Assembly: GCA_934446135.1 (NCBI GenBank)
Contig: CAKSDT010000006.1
Coordinates: 1-32,557, forward strand
DNA from: an uncultured Clostridia bacterium
Lineage (GTDB): Bacteria > Bacillota > Clostridia > RGIG6154
Length of the DNA: 32,557 bases
Direction of reading: 5' to 3'
In this document: positions 31,712 to 32,557 of the stretch, one piece after another
Layout of the letters: every line of letters begins with the position of its first letter
Position numbering within the stretch: the first letter of the stretch is position 1
Made by a program: the position numbers and the translations under genes
Notes under the pieces: generated by a model
Database searches by the model: none
What the model was told of the DNA's origin: nothing
What the model saw: only the letters and a program-made list of their open reading frames with translations

Positions 31712-31918
31712 TTAATTAACGGGTTTAATTTCTTCAATGATTTTTACCATTTCATCAATTAAAAGACCGTTTTGACTGAAAACTGAATATGAATGTTTCC
31801 CCCTCTTGCCCCTGAATAGTACCTGAATATCATTTATTGTTTTAACTTCATTTACTTCGTACACATTATAGTCCCCGCTTATATCTCCGGTTTTTCTTGC
31901 AGTCCATAACTCAGCCAT
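31712..31918 (-). pseudogene. Orphaned C-terminal tail resembling DUF4367
   Basis: The 68-codon frame encodes EVKTINDIQVLFRGKRGKHS then YSVFSQNGLLIDEMVKIIEE, resembling the end of DUF4367-type domains that terminate sigma/anti-sigma-associated proteins. The N-terminal part of such a protein is absent. Upstream, the frame runs out of phase into a different gene remnant, with a TGA just before the ATG. The most economical reading is the surviving 3' end of a deleted gene fused to the CAT-like remnant. The family assignment is by eye and moderate. Confidence 0.5.
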
Positions 31919-32358
31919 GAAATATATGACGCATCAAACCAATTAGGGTGATTCTCCATATCAAGACCGTATTCACGGGTATTTTTTGCCTTTTCGATAT
32001 CGGCTTTACAACATTTATAAAATTTTGTGTAATCCTCAAAAGACTCAGTATACACGGGTGTGCATGTTTCTGTATCATCGTGAAATATATACTGTGTAGG
32101 GTTGATTTTATCATAGCAAATAAGGGTATCGGTTTGCCATAAATACCCCATTTTGTAATCATCACGGGAATTAAGCACCTTAGCCAGAATATACAAAAGA
32201 TTAATATAAAATTTTGTATCAGTTCTTTTTGAATGTTCCCTCAATTTTGTCACATCAATCCTTGAAGTAATTGATGTTGAACATTTACAGTCTTCAGAAA
32301 AATGACGAAATACACCTTTCCTGTAATATTTTTCTTAGTCTATAATTTTATAATCCAT
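31879..32358 (-). pseudogene. Chloramphenicol acetyltransferase (CatA-type) family remnant
   Basis: From ATG 32358, which has SD GGAG, the frame reads MDYKIID, then TAA (32337-32335). It then continues EKYYRKGVFRHFSEDCKCS into VTKLREHSKRTDTKFYINLL, KVLNSRDDYKMGYLW, YIFHDDTETCTPVYTESFED and MENHPNWFDASYISWLSYG. This is the N-terminal two-thirds of a type A CAT-like acetyltransferase. After that the frame ends quickly, and the C-terminal part with the catalytic HHxxxDG-type histidine is missing. Two independent lesions, a nonsense codon and a 3' deletion, mean no active enzyme. Original substrate unknown: many CatA-like proteins do not act on chloramphenicol. Confidence 0.75.
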
Positions 32359-32397
32359 TTTAATTCTCCAACCTAAATTCATTTATATTGCAACTTA

Positions 32398-32508
32398 TCA
32401 TAACTCTGCTTCCTTTACGAAAAGTGTCTGTAAAATTTCATTATTTGCAAGTGACGATGAAATGCCATTATTTAGTGCCCTATCATCTTCAACTATTAGT
32501 ATTTTCAT
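32398..32508 (-). pseudogene. Truncated response-regulator N-terminus
   Basis: The ATG at 32508 with GGAG upstream encodes MKILIVEDDRALNNGISSSL, the first strand, acidic pair and helix of a receiver domain. It then diverges and stops at TGA after 36 residues. No phospho-Asp strand or output domain follows on this strand; a CAT-like remnant begins 40 nt later. Probably the stub of a deleted regulator gene. Confidence 0.65.
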
Positions 32509-32557
32509 ATAATACATCTCCATAATTGAGTTGTTACACTCTCTGTTTGTCATAAAT

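Noticed and set aside
31911..32165. A third minus-strand frame through the CAT-like remnant.
   Set aside because: The conserved CAT-family residues are all in the other frame; this one encodes no recognisable pattern.
1..32557. CRISPR arrays, tRNA or rRNA genes, prophage or transposase genes.
   Set aside because: No regularly spaced repeats, cloverleaf sequences or mobile-element proteins were seen on either strand.

Overview
The window is AT-rich chromosomal DNA from an endospore-forming Firmicute of the class Clostridia. The evidence is SpoIVA, YabP, YabQ, a SpoVB-type flippase, a GerMN lipoprotein, a SpoIIQ-like M23 protein, type III glutamine synthetase, ferredoxin-linked split glutamate synthase and SLH-domain proteins. 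No rRNA, tRNA, CRISPR array or insertion sequence was seen. Species cannot be named from the sequence alone.

Layout. 1-1836 (minus): type III glutamine synthetase glnN, cut by the window edge, behind a consensus promoter and a terminator-containing leader. 1954-4867 (plus): metQ-metN-metI transporter behind an operator-like inverted repeat, two tiny cysteine-containing leader peptides and a terminator. 4885-11810 (plus): nitrogen-assimilation operon with its own promoter and attenuator. It encodes a split glutamate synthase (amidotransferase, FMN/Fe-S synthase, polyferredoxin, FAD oxidoreductase, GXGXG subunit), glutamine synthetase I and an ANTAR RNA-binding regulator. pyrG follows. 13532-18961 (minus): spoIVA, then an operon of GHL6-type hydrolase, interrupted Gfo/Idh/MocA oxidoreductase and purine nucleoside phosphorylase. 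19010-23594 (minus): ECF S component, then S1 protein, divIC, yabQ, yabP, rqcP, hup and spoVB. 23589-26933: a small Cys-rich protein (plus), then a GerMN lipoprotein, histidine kinase and response regulator (minus). 26951-29168 (plus): catalytically degenerate DacF-like protein and an MBL-fold hydrolase. 29281-29983 (minus): SpoIIQ-like peptidase behind a forespore-type promoter. 30002-31636 (plus): SLH protein. 31712-32508 (minus): gene graveyard containing a chloramphenicol acetyltransferase-like remnant, a DUF4367-like tail and a response-regulator stub.

The strongest system-level signal is a candidate ANTAR antitermination circuit. The glnN and glutamate-synthase leaders share one design: TTGACA-N17-TATAAT, a short hairpin almost at the transcript 5' end with hexaloop AAGGAU or AAAGAU (A at position 1, G at position 4), and an intrinsic terminator whose 5' basal arm contains those loop bases. 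Binding the hexaloop hairpin would therefore prevent terminator completion. The likely reader, an ANTAR protein, is the last gene of the nitrogen operon and has lost the receiver phospho-acceptor aspartate. The published ANTAR targets I know use two hexaloop hairpins; these leaders appear to have room for only one.
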